Part shown: positions 47,937 to 56,853 of the stretch, in pieces
How the letters are laid out: each line of letters starts with the position of its first letter
How positions within the stretch are numbered: the stretch's first letter is position 1
DNA from: Streptomyces griseocarneus
Lineage (GTDB): Bacteria > Actinomycetota > Actinomycetes > Streptomycetales > Streptomycetaceae
Assembly (NCBI RefSeq): GCF_014655595.1
Contig: NZ_BNBL01000003.1
Coordinates: 7,877-71,876, forward strand
Length of the DNA stretch: 64,000 nucleotides
Reading direction: 5' to 3'
Position numbers and translations under genes: made by a program
Notes under the pieces: model-generated
Seen by the model: only the letters and a program-made list of their open reading frames with translations
The model's database searches: none
What the model was told of the DNA's origin: nothing

Positions 47937-49529
47937 CTACGCCGAGGGGCCGGACGTCGCCTTCAGGGCCAGCCACAGCTCCATGCGGGCGTCCGGATCG
48001 TCGAGCGAGCGCCCCAGGATCTCCTCGACGCGCCGCATGCGGTAGCGCAGGGTGTGCCGGTGCACGCCCAGGTCGGCGGCGGCGGCGTCCCACTGGCCGT
48101 GGCGGGCGAGCCATGCCCGCAGGGAGGCGACGAGGTCGCCCCGGCCGGTCGCGTCGTGCTCGTACAGCGCCCGCAGCATGCCGTCGGCGAAGGCCCGTAC
48201 GGCGTCGTCGGCCAGCAGCGGGAGGACGGATCCGGCGGCGACCTCCTCGTGGCCGACCAGGACGCGGCCGCGCCGGCGGGCCACGGACAGGGCCTGTTCG
48301 GCCTGGTGGAAGGCGGCGCCGGCGGTCGCGGCCGTGGTGGGGGCGGACAGGCCCACGGACATCGGGGCGGGGCCGCCGCGCTCCCCGCCGGCGGTGCGCC
48401 GGGCCTCCGCCTCGCGCGCCCGGTCGGTGCAGGCCGCGACGGCCGCGCCGCCGTCCACGGCGAGGACGACCACCCGCCCGCCCTCCGCGACGACCAGCAC
48501 CGGCTCGGCCGCCCGGCTCGCCGCCGTGTCGGCCGCGTCGGCGAGCGCGCTCAGCTCCCCGTGGGGGTCCGTCTCCGCCGCCACCGCGACGAGCATCCGG
48601 AAGGGGCCCTCCAGCAGGCCTCCGTACAGCTCCCCCGCCACCGCCCGGGCGTGGTCCACCTCGCCCGCCAGCAACATCCGCAGCACCGCCGCGCCGAGGC
48701 GCTGCTCGGCGTCCTGCAGCGCGCGGGAGCGCTCGGTGGTGAGCGTGAGCAGGGCGATCGCGGAGTGCACGGCGTAGCGCTCGGCGGTGCCCAGCGGCTC
48801 GTCCGTGCCGACGGCGAGGACGCCCCGGGTGCGCCGGCCGGAGCCGAGGGACTGCAGCTCCACGCGGTCGCCGCCCTCCTCGTCGTCGTCGGCGCCGACG
48901 ACGGCGCTGGCGGGCGCGGGCCGGGCGCGCAGGCGCTCGACGTCGGCGCTCAGCCGGGCCGCGCGCCGCGCGGCCCACTCGGGCGCCGCGGCCACGACCG
49001 CGCCGGAGGCGTCGTAGAGCGCGGCCCATCCGCCGAGGTGCGCGGCGAGCCGGGCGAGCAGCGCGGCGGGGCCCTCGGGGGCGAGCGCGGCCCGCGTGAG
49101 CTCGCGCTGGGCCTCGAAGCCGGCCGTCACCGCGCGGTACTGGTCGGCGGCGATCGCCGCCGAGACGGCCTTGGTGATGGCGAGGAACGGCGTGCGGCGC
49201 GGCACCTCCAGCAGCGGCAGCCCCTCGTCCTCCGCCGCCCGGATCAGCGCGTCCGGCACCCGCTCGTAGTTCACGCCCACCGCGAAGCCGAGCCCGACCA
49301 CCCCGGCGCGCACCAGCCGCCGCACGTAGCCGCGCATCGCCTCGCGGTCCTCGGCGTCGATCTTCATCGCCGTGATCAGCAGCAGTTCCCCGCCGTCCAT
49401 CCACGGCACGGGGTCGGCGAGCTCGCTGACGTGCGCCCAGCGGACGGGGGTGTCCAGCCGGTCCCCTCCCGCGAGCACGGCGAGCTTGAGCGCGGAGTGG
49501 TTGACCAGCGAGGCGAGCGTGAGGGGCAT
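47937..49529 (-). CDS. PucR/CdaR-type transcriptional regulator
   Basis: A 530-residue regulator. The N-terminal PucR domain (MPLTLASLVNHSALKLAVLAGG) is followed by a GGDEF-like middle domain (from ~300) and a C-terminal helix-turn-helix of the PucR_2 type (AAADLGVHRHTLRYRMRRVEEIL). Such proteins regulate purine, amino-acid or GABA catabolism; related GabR-like regulators control gab genes. The ATG at 49529 has GAAGGTG upstream. Lying between the aldehyde dehydrogenase and the gabT-side genes, it is the best candidate local regulator of this block. Confidence 0.92.
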   Translation of the reverse strand: MPLTLASLVNHSALKLAVLAGGDRLDTPVRWAHVSELADPVPWMDGGELLLITAMKIDAEDREAMRGYVRRLVRAGVVGLGFAVGVNYERVPDALIRAAEDEGLPLLEVPRRTPFLAITKAVSAAIAADQYRAVTAGFEAQRELTRAALAPEGPAALLARLAAHLGGWAALYDASGAVVAAAPEWAARRAARLSADVERLRARPAPASAVVGADDDEEGGDRVELQSLGSGRRTRGVLAVGTDEPLGTAERYAVHSAIALLTLTTERSRALQDAEQRLGAAVLRMLLAGEVDHARAVAGELYGGLLEGPFRMLVAVAAETDPHGELSALADAADTAASRAAEPVLVVAEGGRVVVLAVDGGAAVAACTDRAREAEARRTAGGERGGPAPMSVGLSAPTTAATAGAAFHQAEQALSVARRRGRVLVGHEEVAAGSVLPLLADDAVRAFADGMLRALYEHDATGRGDLVASLRAWLARHGQWDAAAADLGVHRHTLRYRMRRVEEILGRSLDDPDARMELWLALKATSGPSA

Positions 49530-49639
49530 GGCACCTTCGGACGGGGCATGTGCGGTGACGGTGCCGTCCCGTATGAACGGCTGTGACCGATTCTGCCTCA
49601 GTGGAGCATTGCGCGGGAACGCGAGCGCCCCCGGCCGTC

Positions 49640-52129
49640 TCACCCCTCCAGGTCGACCAGCACCGGCGGCGCGCTCCCGCCCCGCACCGAGCTCACCGAC
49701 AGCACCGCGTGCCCGGCGGGCACCTTGTGGGCCAGCTCGGACGCGGACCAGCGCTCGCGCTCGACCGTGCGGACCGTCACCGACTGCGCGGTGACCGCGC
49801 GGCCCGTCACCACGTGGCGCAGCACGTGCAGGGCACGCGTCAGCGGCTCATGGGCGATCACCTGCCGGTCGGTGACGTCGCGCGTCTGGACCCACTCCTT
49901 GCCCCACACCTCCGCGAACCGCGCCCCGTCCCACGTCGTCACCCCGGAGAAGGCCATCCGGCAGCCGACGGAGCCCAGCAGCGTGCTGCGCAGCGCCTCG
50001 GGCACGTCGTCGAGCGTGCGCAGCGTGAGCACCGCGCCCGCGTTGGCCGAGCGCAGCCTGCCGAGCCCCCGGACGGCCTCCGCCGTGACGGTGTGGGTGG
50101 CGTCGTCCAGCACCAGGCAGGCGAACAGCGACCGGTCCGCCCGGCCCGCGGCGCACTCCGTGAACTGGGCCAGCACCAGCCGGGCCAGCAGCCGCGACGC
50201 CTCGGCGTGCCCGCGCTCGGGCAGGTCGATGCGCACCCGCAGCGGGTGCTCGAGGGCCCGCAGGGAGAAGGTGCGGCCGGGGTCGGTGGTGCTGAAGAAA
50301 CGTGCGAAGGCGGGCCGGTCGAGGAGCGCGAGCCGGTCGGCGAGCACGGGCCCGGCGTCGCCGGGGCGCAGGGCCTGCCGCTCGCGGGCGTCGATCTCGC
50401 GGACCAGCGCGTCGTGGCCGCCCTCGGCCAGCGCGGCGCGCAGCGCGGCGAGCGCGGCGGACGAGCCGTCGAGGAGTTCGCGCAGCTCGGGGACGGAGGG
50501 GAAGCGGCCGTGGGCCGCGCGGTACGGGCCCAGGAGCTGGGCCAGGGTGGTGGCGGCGCGCCGGCTGTCGCCGCCGGGAAGGGCGGCGGTGAGGTCGCCG
50601 ACGAGCCCTTCGGCGAGGATGGCGGCCGCCTCGTCGGGGTCGTCCGTGCCGCCGTAGAGGTCGAGGTCGTAGGCGGAGTCGGGGCGGCCGATGCCGACCA
50701 CGACGTCGAACGCCTCGTCCGGCGCGAGGCCCGCGCCGGCCGCGCCCACGGCGACGACCGCCGCCCGTCCGGCGAGCGCCTGCAGGCACAGCGACTCCAG
50801 GACGGGCCGCACCAGCCGGCTCGTCTTCCCGCACCCGGAGGGGCCGACGGCCAGCAGGGAGGTGCCCAGCAGCGCGGGTTCGAGGGCGCAGCCGGCGCCC
50901 CGGTGCTCGTAGGGGTTGCGCTCGTCCTCGGCGGCGGTGCCGATGCGGACCTGGCGGGTGACGAGGTCGTGCCGGGCGGCGCGTACGGGCAGGTCGCGCG
51001 CCCCTGATGGGTGGGCGCACGCGGCCGCGCCGTGGCGCAGCACGGTGTCGGTGAACGCGGCCAGCCGGTCGGGGCGGGCCCGCACGGACTCCCAGGCGCG
51101 CTCGATGCGGGCGTGGTCGACGTCGTTCATCCGCCCGGCCTGGGCGTCGGCCGCCAGCCGGTCGGCGGCGTCGTGCGCGCCGGCCGCGCGCAGCGCGGCC
51201 CACTCGGCCGGGTCGCGCGGTGCGGCGGCGGGGGGCGCCGCGGCCGCCGTCTCGCGCACCGGCCCGCCCTCCCGCGCGAGGTTTCGGCGGCGCCGGAGCT
51301 CAGACCAGTGGCCGGCTCGGGACGCGAGGAGGAGCAGCGCGCCGGTGAAAAGCACGTAGTAGGTGTACGCGGCGTACGACCACTCGGCGATCGTCCACGA
51401 CGGCTCGCCGAACTGCTCCAGCGGCCACAGCCATCCCGTGCCGAGGGCGCCGTTCCAGCACAGGGTCCACAGCAGGGCGGCGGCGGCGAAGGCCAGGCCG
51501 GCCCGGACGCGCAGGGTGCCGTCGGGGATGCGCTCGGGCCGCGGCGGCTCGAGGAGCGCGGGGAAGCGTCGCCCCAGCCCCCGCCGGACGAGCGCGGCGG
51601 CCCGGCGGCCGGCGGGAGCCAGATACCGGCGCCCGAGCTCGGGCCAGCGGCCGATCCGGCCGAAGAGGGCGGCCAGCGCGCCGAAGACCAGGGCGTAGTA
51701 GACGTAGGACGCCTCGTACCACTCCTTGGTGTTCGCGTCCCAGGACTCGGGGATCACGGCCCGCAGCGGCCAGGTCCAGTACGGGCCGAGGTAGCCGTTC
51801 CACAGCAGCGACCAGAACAGCCAGCCGCACAGGAAGGCGATCAGCGCCCCGCTGATCAGCTGCCGGCCGGGGACCCGGCCCGGCTCCTCGGGGGGCCTCG
51901 GCCGGTGCTCGTGGGCCCACACGCCCGGCTGGACGGCCGGGCGCGGGGCGCGCAGCCAGGCCACGAACGGCGAGTCCCGGGGCCCGTCGGGGCGGCCTCG
52001 CGAGCCGGGGACCGCCGGGACGGGCGCCGGCGGGCGCGCCGGCATGGGCGGGGCGCCGTGCGGGCCCGGCCGGGGCGGCCCGGCGTGGCCGCGCGTGTCG
52101 GATGCTCCGTACGTGTCCTCGGTTGCCAT
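49640..52129 (-). CDS. Membrane-bound P-loop ATPase, TraG/VirD4-like, with duplicated membrane module
   Basis: An 829-residue protein with a Pro-rich N-terminus and four helices in two similar pairs (residues 91-168 and 208-281). Both pairs share LxWNG, a WPL motif and an EWY/SYAxYxYY segment followed by GRW/GHWxEL. A cytoplasmic ATPase domain has VGPSGCGKTSRL (about 425) and a Walker B-like LVLDDATHTVTAEAV. The domain layout recalls TraG/VirD4 or FtsK motors, but I see no partner conjugation genes. The ATG at 52129 has GAGGG upstream. It diverges from gabT. Function unknown; conserved position beside gabT is remembered but unchecked. Confidence 0.82.
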   Translation of the reverse strand: MATEDTYGASDTRGHAGPPRPGPHGAPPMPARPPAPVPAVPGSRGRPDGPRDSPFVAWLRAPRPAVQPGVWAHEHRPRPPEEPGRVPGRQLISGALIAFLCGWLFWSLLWNGYLGPYWTWPLRAVIPESWDANTKEWYEASYVYYALVFGALAALFGRIGRWPELGRRYLAPAGRRAAALVRRGLGRRFPALLEPPRPERIPDGTLRVRAGLAFAAAALLWTLCWNGALGTGWLWPLEQFGEPSWTIAEWSYAAYTYYVLFTGALLLLASRAGHWSELRRRRNLAREGGPVRETAAAAPPAAAPRDPAEWAALRAAGAHDAADRLAADAQAGRMNDVDHARIERAWESVRARPDRLAAFTDTVLRHGAAACAHPSGARDLPVRAARHDLVTRQVRIGTAAEDERNPYEHRGAGCALEPALLGTSLLAVGPSGCGKTSRLVRPVLESLCLQALAGRAAVVAVGAAGAGLAPDEAFDVVVGIGRPDSAYDLDLYGGTDDPDEAAAILAEGLVGDLTAALPGGDSRRAATTLAQLLGPYRAAHGRFPSVPELRELLDGSSAALAALRAALAEGGHDALVREIDARERQALRPGDAGPVLADRLALLDRPAFARFFSTTDPGRTFSLRALEHPLRVRIDLPERGHAEASRLLARLVLAQFTECAAGRADRSLFACLVLDDATHTVTAEAVRGLGRLRSANAGAVLTLRTLDDVPEALRSTLLGSVGCRMAFSGVTTWDGARFAEVWGKEWVQTRDVTDRQVIAHEPLTRALHVLRHVVTGRAVTAQSVTVRTVERERWSASELAHKVPAGHAVLSVSSVRGGSAPPVLVDLEG

Positions 52130-52408
52130 CGCTGCCCTCTTGCCCCCACCGGCCGGTCGTGCGCGCACGCGTGTGACGTCGCGGCCCAATCTAGTGGCGA
52201 CGCGCGGGGAGTTCAGCGTCCTCGGCGCCGCCACGCCCGGATCATGAGCATGATCACCTCGTGGGGCGTGCCGGGACCCGCCATGTCCGCCGCGGACAAC
52301 GCGCCCCGCGCACTTCTCCCGAACGGAGCATGCCCGACCCCCGCCCCCGCCCCTAGCCTGCGACTAAAAGCCCGAGTAAAGACCGAGTCCTTCCCCCTGG
52401 AGCCCCTC
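52130..52408. promoter_or_regulatory. Divergent control region of the membrane ATPase gene and gabT
   Basis: No gene is seen. It holds the palindrome GATCATG-AG-CATGATC (52240-52255) with an outer CACGCCC/GGGCGTG pair (52232-52238, 52264-52270), and CGCGCACGCGTGT (52162-52174), which also occurs in the potD dyad. Both are candidate operators, probably for the neighbouring PucR-type regulator. Confidence 0.55.
52240..52255. promoter_or_regulatory. Perfect 7-2-7 palindrome upstream of gabT
   Basis: GATCATG AG CATGATC is an AT-rich dyad in a GC-rich genome, 154 bp before the gabT start. A DNA-binding site is likely; which protein binds is inferred only from position. Confidence 0.6.
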
Positions 52409-53761
52409 ATGACCGAACTGTCCGGAGGCGCCGCCCTCCCCCAGGAGCGCCGCGTCGTCACCGCGATCCCCGGCCCCAAGTCGCTCGAGCTCCAGGCCCG
52501 CCGCCTCAACGCGGTCGCCGGCGGCGTGGGCTCCGTGCTGCCGGTGTTCACCACGCGCGCGGGCGGCGGTGTCATCGAGGACGTCGACGGCAACTCGCTG
52601 ATCGACTTCGGCTCGGGCATCGCGGTGACCTCGGTCGGCGCCAGCGCCGAGGCCGTGGTGCGCCGCGCGTCCGCGCAGCTCGCCGACTTCACCCACACCT
52701 GTTTCATGGTGACCCCCTACGAGGGCTACGTGGAGGTCTGTGAGCAGCTCGCCGAGCTGACCCCGGGCGACCACGCCAAGAAGTCCGCGCTGTTCAACTC
52801 GGGCGCCGAGGCCGTCGAGAACGCGGTCAAGATCGCCCGTGCGTACACCAAGCGCCAGGCGGTCGTCGTCTTCGACCACGGCTACCACGGCCGCACCAAC
52901 CTGACGATGGCGCTGACCGCCAAGAACATGCCGTACAAGCACGGCTTCGGCCCGTTCGCGCCCGAGGTCTACCGCGTGCCGGTGGCGTACGGCTACCGCT
53001 GGCCGACCGGCCCGGAGAACTGCGGCCCCGAGGCCGCCGCCCAGGCCATCGACCAGATCACCAAGCAGGTCGGCGCCGAGAACGTCGCCGCGATCATCAT
53101 CGAGCCGGTCCTCGGCGAGGGCGGCTTCATCGAGCCGGCCAAGGGCTTCCTCCCGGCGATCGTGAAGTTCGCCAACGACAACGGCATCGTCTTCGTCGCC
53201 GACGAGATCCAGTCCGGCTTCTGCCGCACCGGCCAGTGGTTCGCCTGTGAGGACGAGGGCATCGTCCCGGACCTGATCACCACCGCCAAGGGCATCGCCG
53301 GCGGTCTGCCGCTCGCCGCCGTCACCGGCCGCGCGGAGATCATGGACGCCGCCCACCCGGGTGGCCTCGGCGGCACCTACGGCGGCAACCCGGTGGCGTG
53401 CGCCGGTGCCCTCGGCGCCATCGAGACCATGCGCGAGCTGGACCTCAACGCCAAGGCCAAGCGCATCGAGGAGGTCATGAAGGGCCGCCTCGCCGCCATG
53501 CAGGAGAAGTTCGGCATCATCGGCGACATCCGCGGCCGCGGCGCCATGATCGCCATCGAGCTGGTGAAGGACCCGGTCACCAAGGAGCCGAACCCGGAGG
53601 CCGCCGGCGCGCTCGCCAAGGCCTGCCACGCCGAGGGCGTGCTGGTCCTCACCTGCGGCACCTACGGCAACGTCCTGCGCTTCCTGCCGCCGCTGGTCAT
53701 CGGCGAGGACCTGCTGAACGAGGGTCTTGACATCATCGAGGCCGGTTTCGCGAAGCTGTAA
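52409..53761 (+). CDS. gabT: 4-aminobutyrate aminotransferase (class III, PLP)
   Basis: Converts GABA and 2-oxoglutarate to succinic semialdehyde and glutamate. The 450 residues show the class III signatures: GSGIAVTSVGAS, NSGAEAVENAVKIARAYT, the aromatic HGYHGRTNL, EPVLGEGG, FVADEIQSGFCRTG, and the PLP lysine K294 (TTAKGIAGGLP). The ATG at 52409 has GGAG eight bases upstream. It diverges from the membrane ATPase gene and is followed by the PAP2 gene. With the aldehyde dehydrogenase and polyamine transporter it completes a GABA/putrescine degradation route. Confidence 0.96.
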   Translation: MTELSGGAALPQERRVVTAIPGPKSLELQARRLNAVAGGVGSVLPVFTTRAGGGVIEDVDGNSLIDFGSGIAVTSVGASAEAVVRRASAQLADFTHTCFMVTPYEGYVEVCEQLAELTPGDHAKKSALFNSGAEAVENAVKIARAYTKRQAVVVFDHGYHGRTNLTMALTAKNMPYKHGFGPFAPEVYRVPVAYGYRWPTGPENCGPEAAAQAIDQITKQVGAENVAAIIIEPVLGEGGFIEPAKGFLPAIVKFANDNGIVFVADEIQSGFCRTGQWFACEDEGIVPDLITTAKGIAGGLPLAAVTGRAEIMDAAHPGGLGGTYGGNPVACAGALGAIETMRELDLNAKAKRIEEVMKGRLAAMQEKFGIIGDIRGRGAMIAIELVKDPVTKEPNPEAAGALAKACHAEGVLVLTCGTYGNVLRFLPPLVIGEDLLNEGLDIIEAGFAKL

Positions 53762-53845
53762 CAGAGTGAAGAACCTGTGCGGGGCGGGTGGCGGACGGGT
53801 GATCCGACTATCGGAGTCGTCTTACCTGCCGTACGGTTTCCTCGA

Positions 53846-54646
53846 ATGAACGCAACACCCCGCCCGCAGGGGACTGCGGGTGACGCCGCGCCGGTACTTC
53901 CCCAGTGCCGGACCGGCCGTGCCTTCGCGCACACCACCGGAGCCTCTGGCTCCGGACATCCTCACCGATCGGACGGCCGCCCGCCCCAGACCCCCCGGGG
54001 CGCGCGGCACACCGGCCGGCACGGCGGCCTCGGAACCTCCCCCCCTGTTCCGGGGCCGCCGACCTTTGCGCTTTTCGCGCTTTTCGCCCTTGCCACTCTT
54101 TTCGCGGTAACCACCTGGCAGGTCCTTGCCCATGGGCCGCTGCGCGTGCTCGACGAGCGGGTGGGGCGGGCGGCCGCGGGTGCCGTGCCGACGGGTCTCG
54201 CCGAATTCTTCGCCGACCTCGGCAATGCCGTGGTGGCGGTGCCGGTGTTGATCGTGGCGATCGCCGTTTCGGCTGTGCGGCACCGGCGGTGGAGGCCTGG
54301 GGTGGGTGCCGCGCTGGCGATGGCTGCCGTACCTGCTCTTGTCGTTCCGCTGAAGATGTGGATCGGGCGGCCGGGGCCGCCGGCCATGGCCGGCGGCGCG
54401 CACGACGGGTTCTTTCCGTCCGGGCACGCGGCTACGGCGGCTGTTGCCTACGGAGCCGCGGTGCTGCTGCTCACCCGGTCGCGGTGGTGGGTGAGCGCCT
54501 GCGTGCTGCTCAATGCCGGGGTCGGCGTCGGGCTGGTGGTTCGGGGGTACCACTGGCCGTTGGACGTGGTGGGGGCGTGGTGTCTGGCCGGGGTGGTGCT
54601 GTCGGCTTTCCGCCGGGGGTCACCCCACTCAGCTGTCGAACCCTAG
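53846..54646 (+). CDS. PAP2-family membrane phosphatase
   Basis: A 266-residue protein from ATG 53846, though a start at GTG 53777 is possible. After a Pro/Arg-rich cytoplasmic N-terminus come at least five hydrophobic segments. The three phosphatase motifs are KMWIGRPGP, PSGHA and VVRGYHWPLDV, where the second His and the Asp are present. This is a lipid phosphatase (PgpB/bcrC-like) fold facing outside; the substrate could be undecaprenyl or phosphatidate phosphate. There is no clear ribosome-binding site, so translation could be leaderless. Its end overlaps the flavoprotein gene by 18 bases, tail to tail. Confidence 0.85.
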   Translation: MNATPRPQGTAGDAAPVLPQCRTGRAFAHTTGASGSGHPHRSDGRPPQTPRGARHTGRHGGLGTSPPVPGPPTFALFALFALATLFAVTTWQVLAHGPLRVLDERVGRAAAGAVPTGLAEFFADLGNAVVAVPVLIVAIAVSAVRHRRWRPGVGAALAMAAVPALVVPLKMWIGRPGPPAMAGGAHDGFFPSGHAATAAVAYGAAVLLLTRSRWWVSACVLLNAGVGVGLVVRGYHWPLDVVGAWCLAGVVLSAFRRGSPHSAVEP

Positions 54647-56041
54647 CCCCACCTTGTCCATCGCCCTCAGCCATACGTTCCGGCGGCCGCCGTTCGCGTC
54701 GGCGCGGGTCATGGCCCACTGGGTGATGCCGATGCCCACCGACCGCACCGGCTCGGGCGGGAACGGGAGCGGCCTGCTGCGGACCATCTCCAGGTCCGTG
54801 CGCTCGGTGCGCTCGCCGGCGAGCAGGTCGAGCATGACGTCCGCACCGAAGCGGGTCGCTCCCACGCCGAGCCCGGTGAAGCCCAGCGCGTAGGCCACGC
54901 GCCCGCCGTGAGCCGCGCCGAAGAAGGCCGAGAAGCGCGAGCAGGTGTCGATGGCGCCGCCCCAGGTGTGGGTGAAGCGCACGCCCTCGAGCTGGGGGAA
55001 GCAGCGGAAGAAGTGCCCGGCGAGCCGCTGGTAGGTGGCCGGGTGGTGGTCGTACTCGGCCCGCACGCCGCCGCCGTAGCGGTAGACGATGTCGTAACCG
55101 CCCCACAGGACGCGGTTGTCGGCGGTCAGCCGGAAGTAGTGGAAGTGGTTCGCGCTGTCGCTCAGGCCCTGCCGGCGCCGCCAGCCGACGGCGGCCAGCT
55201 GCTCCTCGGTCAGCGGCTCGGTCATCAGGGCGTAGTCGTAGACGGGCGCGATGTACGGGCGCAGCCGCTTGACCAGCGAGGGGAAGGCGTTGGTGCCGAG
55301 CGCGGCGTGGCGGGCGAACACCCGGCCGTAGGGGGTGCGGACGGCCACCCCGGCGCGGCGCGAGGAGAGTTCGGTGCCGGGGGTGTGCTCGTAGACGCGT
55401 ACGCCCGCCTCGAGGCAGGCGCGCTTGAGGCCCCAGGCGAGCTTGGCGGGGTGCAGCATGGCGACGCCCGTGCGGTTCCACAGGCCCGCGAGGAAGGTCG
55501 GGGAGCCGACCTCGGCGCGCACGGCGTCGCGGTCGAGGAACTCGTGGCCGCCGACGCCGAGGGCCTCGGCCTCCTCGGCGGCCTCCTTGAGCTCGTTGAC
55601 CTGGTGGGGGGCGGTGGCGACGTCGATCTCGCCGGTGCGCTCGAAGTCGCAGTCGATGCCGTGGCGGGCGAGGGTGGCCTCGATGCCGTCGAGGTTGCGG
55701 CGGCCGAGCTCCTCGAGGGCGGTGAGCTCGGCGGGCCAGCGGGCGTGGCCGTTGGCCCAGCCGTGGGTGAGGGAGGCGGCGCAGAAGCCGCCGTTGCGGC
55801 CGGAGGCGGCCCAGCCGGTCTCCTGGCCCTCGATGAGGACCACGTCCCGGCCGGGGTCGCGCTCCTTGGCGCGCAGGGCCGTCCAGAGGCCGGAGTAGCC
55901 GCCGCCGACGACGAGCAGGTCGCAGTACTCGTCGCCGACGAGGGCCGGAAGCGCCTTCGGCCGGGCGGGGTCGTCGAGCCAGAAGGGGCGGGGGATGGCG
56001 TCGGAAAGTGCTTTAACAGGGGTCATGGCAGTGGAAGCCAT
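54629..56041 (-). CDS. FAD-dependent amine oxidoreductase (DAO family, PuuB-like)
   Basis: A 470-residue flavoprotein of the DAO family. It has the N-terminal Rossmann motif CDLLVVGGGYSGLWTALRAKE and GWAASGRNGGFCAASL, then the C-terminal GFTGLGVGATRFGADV. Similar enzymes oxidise gamma-glutamylputrescine or related amines. The ATG at 56041 has AAGGAG nine bases upstream. It is the last gene of the potA-potB-potC unit (5 bp after potC), so oxidation of an imported polyamine is likely. The exact amine is not determined. Confidence 0.92.
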   Translation of the reverse strand: MASTAMTPVKALSDAIPRPFWLDDPARPKALPALVGDEYCDLLVVGGGYSGLWTALRAKERDPGRDVVLIEGQETGWAASGRNGGFCAASLTHGWANGHARWPAELTALEELGRRNLDGIEATLARHGIDCDFERTGEIDVATAPHQVNELKEAAEEAEALGVGGHEFLDRDAVRAEVGSPTFLAGLWNRTGVAMLHPAKLAWGLKRACLEAGVRVYEHTPGTELSSRRAGVAVRTPYGRVFARHAALGTNAFPSLVKRLRPYIAPVYDYALMTEPLTEEQLAAVGWRRRQGLSDSANHFHYFRLTADNRVLWGGYDIVYRYGGGVRAEYDHHPATYQRLAGHFFRCFPQLEGVRFTHTWGGAIDTCSRFSAFFGAAHGGRVAYALGFTGLGVGATRFGADVMLDLLAGERTERTDLEMVRSRPLPFPPEPVRSVGIGITQWAMTRADANGGRRNVWLRAMDKVGLGFDS

Positions 56042-56046
56042 GGGTC

Positions 56047-56853
56047 TCAGCTCCTTTTTCGGCGTCTCCCGGCCAGTTGGGCGACGAGGACGCACAGCAC
56101 GGCGATGGCGAACATCGCCGTTCCGATGACATTGATCTGCACGGGTGTGCCCCGCTGCGCGGATCCCCAGACGTACATGGGGAAGGTGACGGTCGAGCCC
56201 GAGTTGAAGTTGGTGATGATGAAGTCGTCGAAGGACAGGGCGAAGGACAGCAGCGCGCCGGCGGCGATGCCGGGGGCCGCGATGGGCAGGGTGACCTTGC
56301 GGAAGGTCTGCAGCGGGGTGGCGTAGAGGTCCTGGGCGGCCTGTTCGAGGCGGGGGTCCATGCTCATCACGCGCGCCTTGACGGCGGTCACCACGAAACT
56401 GAGGCAGAACGTGATGTGGGCGATGAGGACGGTCCAGAAGCCGAAGGAGACGCCCATGTTGAGGAAGAGGGTGGCCAGCGAGGCGGCCATGACGACCTCG
56501 GGCATGGCCATCGGCAGGAAGATCAGCGTGCTGACGGTGGAGCGGGCCCGGAAGCGGTAGCGGGCGAGCGCGAAGGCGATCATCGTGCCCAGGACGGTGG
56601 AGCCGACGGTGGCCCACAGGGCGATGCGCAGGCTGAGCGAGAGCGAGCCGCACAGGTCGGCGACGCCGCAGGGGTTCGTCCAGGCGTCGGTGGAGAAGCG
56701 CTGCCACTCGTAGTTGTAGCGGCCGTTGGGCTTGTTGAACGAGAAGACCGTCACGATGACGTTGGGCAGCAGCAGGAAGCCGAGGGTGCCCAGTCCGGCG
56801 ATCACCACGAGGTTGCGGCGCAGCAGGCGCGCGGCACGGGTCAGGGGGTTCAT
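56047..56853 (-). CDS. potC: Polyamine ABC transporter permease PotC
   Basis: A 268-residue inner-membrane permease of the spermidine/putrescine importer, with six hydrophobic helices. The EAA loop that contacts the ATPase reads EQAAQDLYATPLQTFRKVTLP followed by GIAAG. The N-terminal helix and the GSSVTFPMYVW-type segment (GSTVTFPMYVWG) are typical of PotC. Its ATG overlaps the potB stop by one base (TGATG). It precedes the amine oxidoreductase gene. Confidence 0.94.
   Translation of the reverse strand: MNPLTRAARLLRRNLVVIAGLGTLGFLLLPNVIVTVFSFNKPNGRYNYEWQRFSTDAWTNPCGVADLCGSLSLSLRIALWATVGSTVLGTMIAFALARYRFRARSTVSTLIFLPMAMPEVVMAASLATLFLNMGVSFGFWTVLIAHITFCLSFVVTAVKARVMSMDPRLEQAAQDLYATPLQTFRKVTLPIAAPGIAAGALLSFALSFDDFIITNFNSGSTVTFPMYVWGSAQRGTPVQINVIGTAMFAIAVLCVLVAQLAGRRRKRS

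Noticed and set aside
49640..52129. Integrated conjugative element signalled by the TraG/VirD4-like ATPase
   Set aside because: No integrase, attachment site, relaxase or other transfer genes are visible, and base composition does not change around it.
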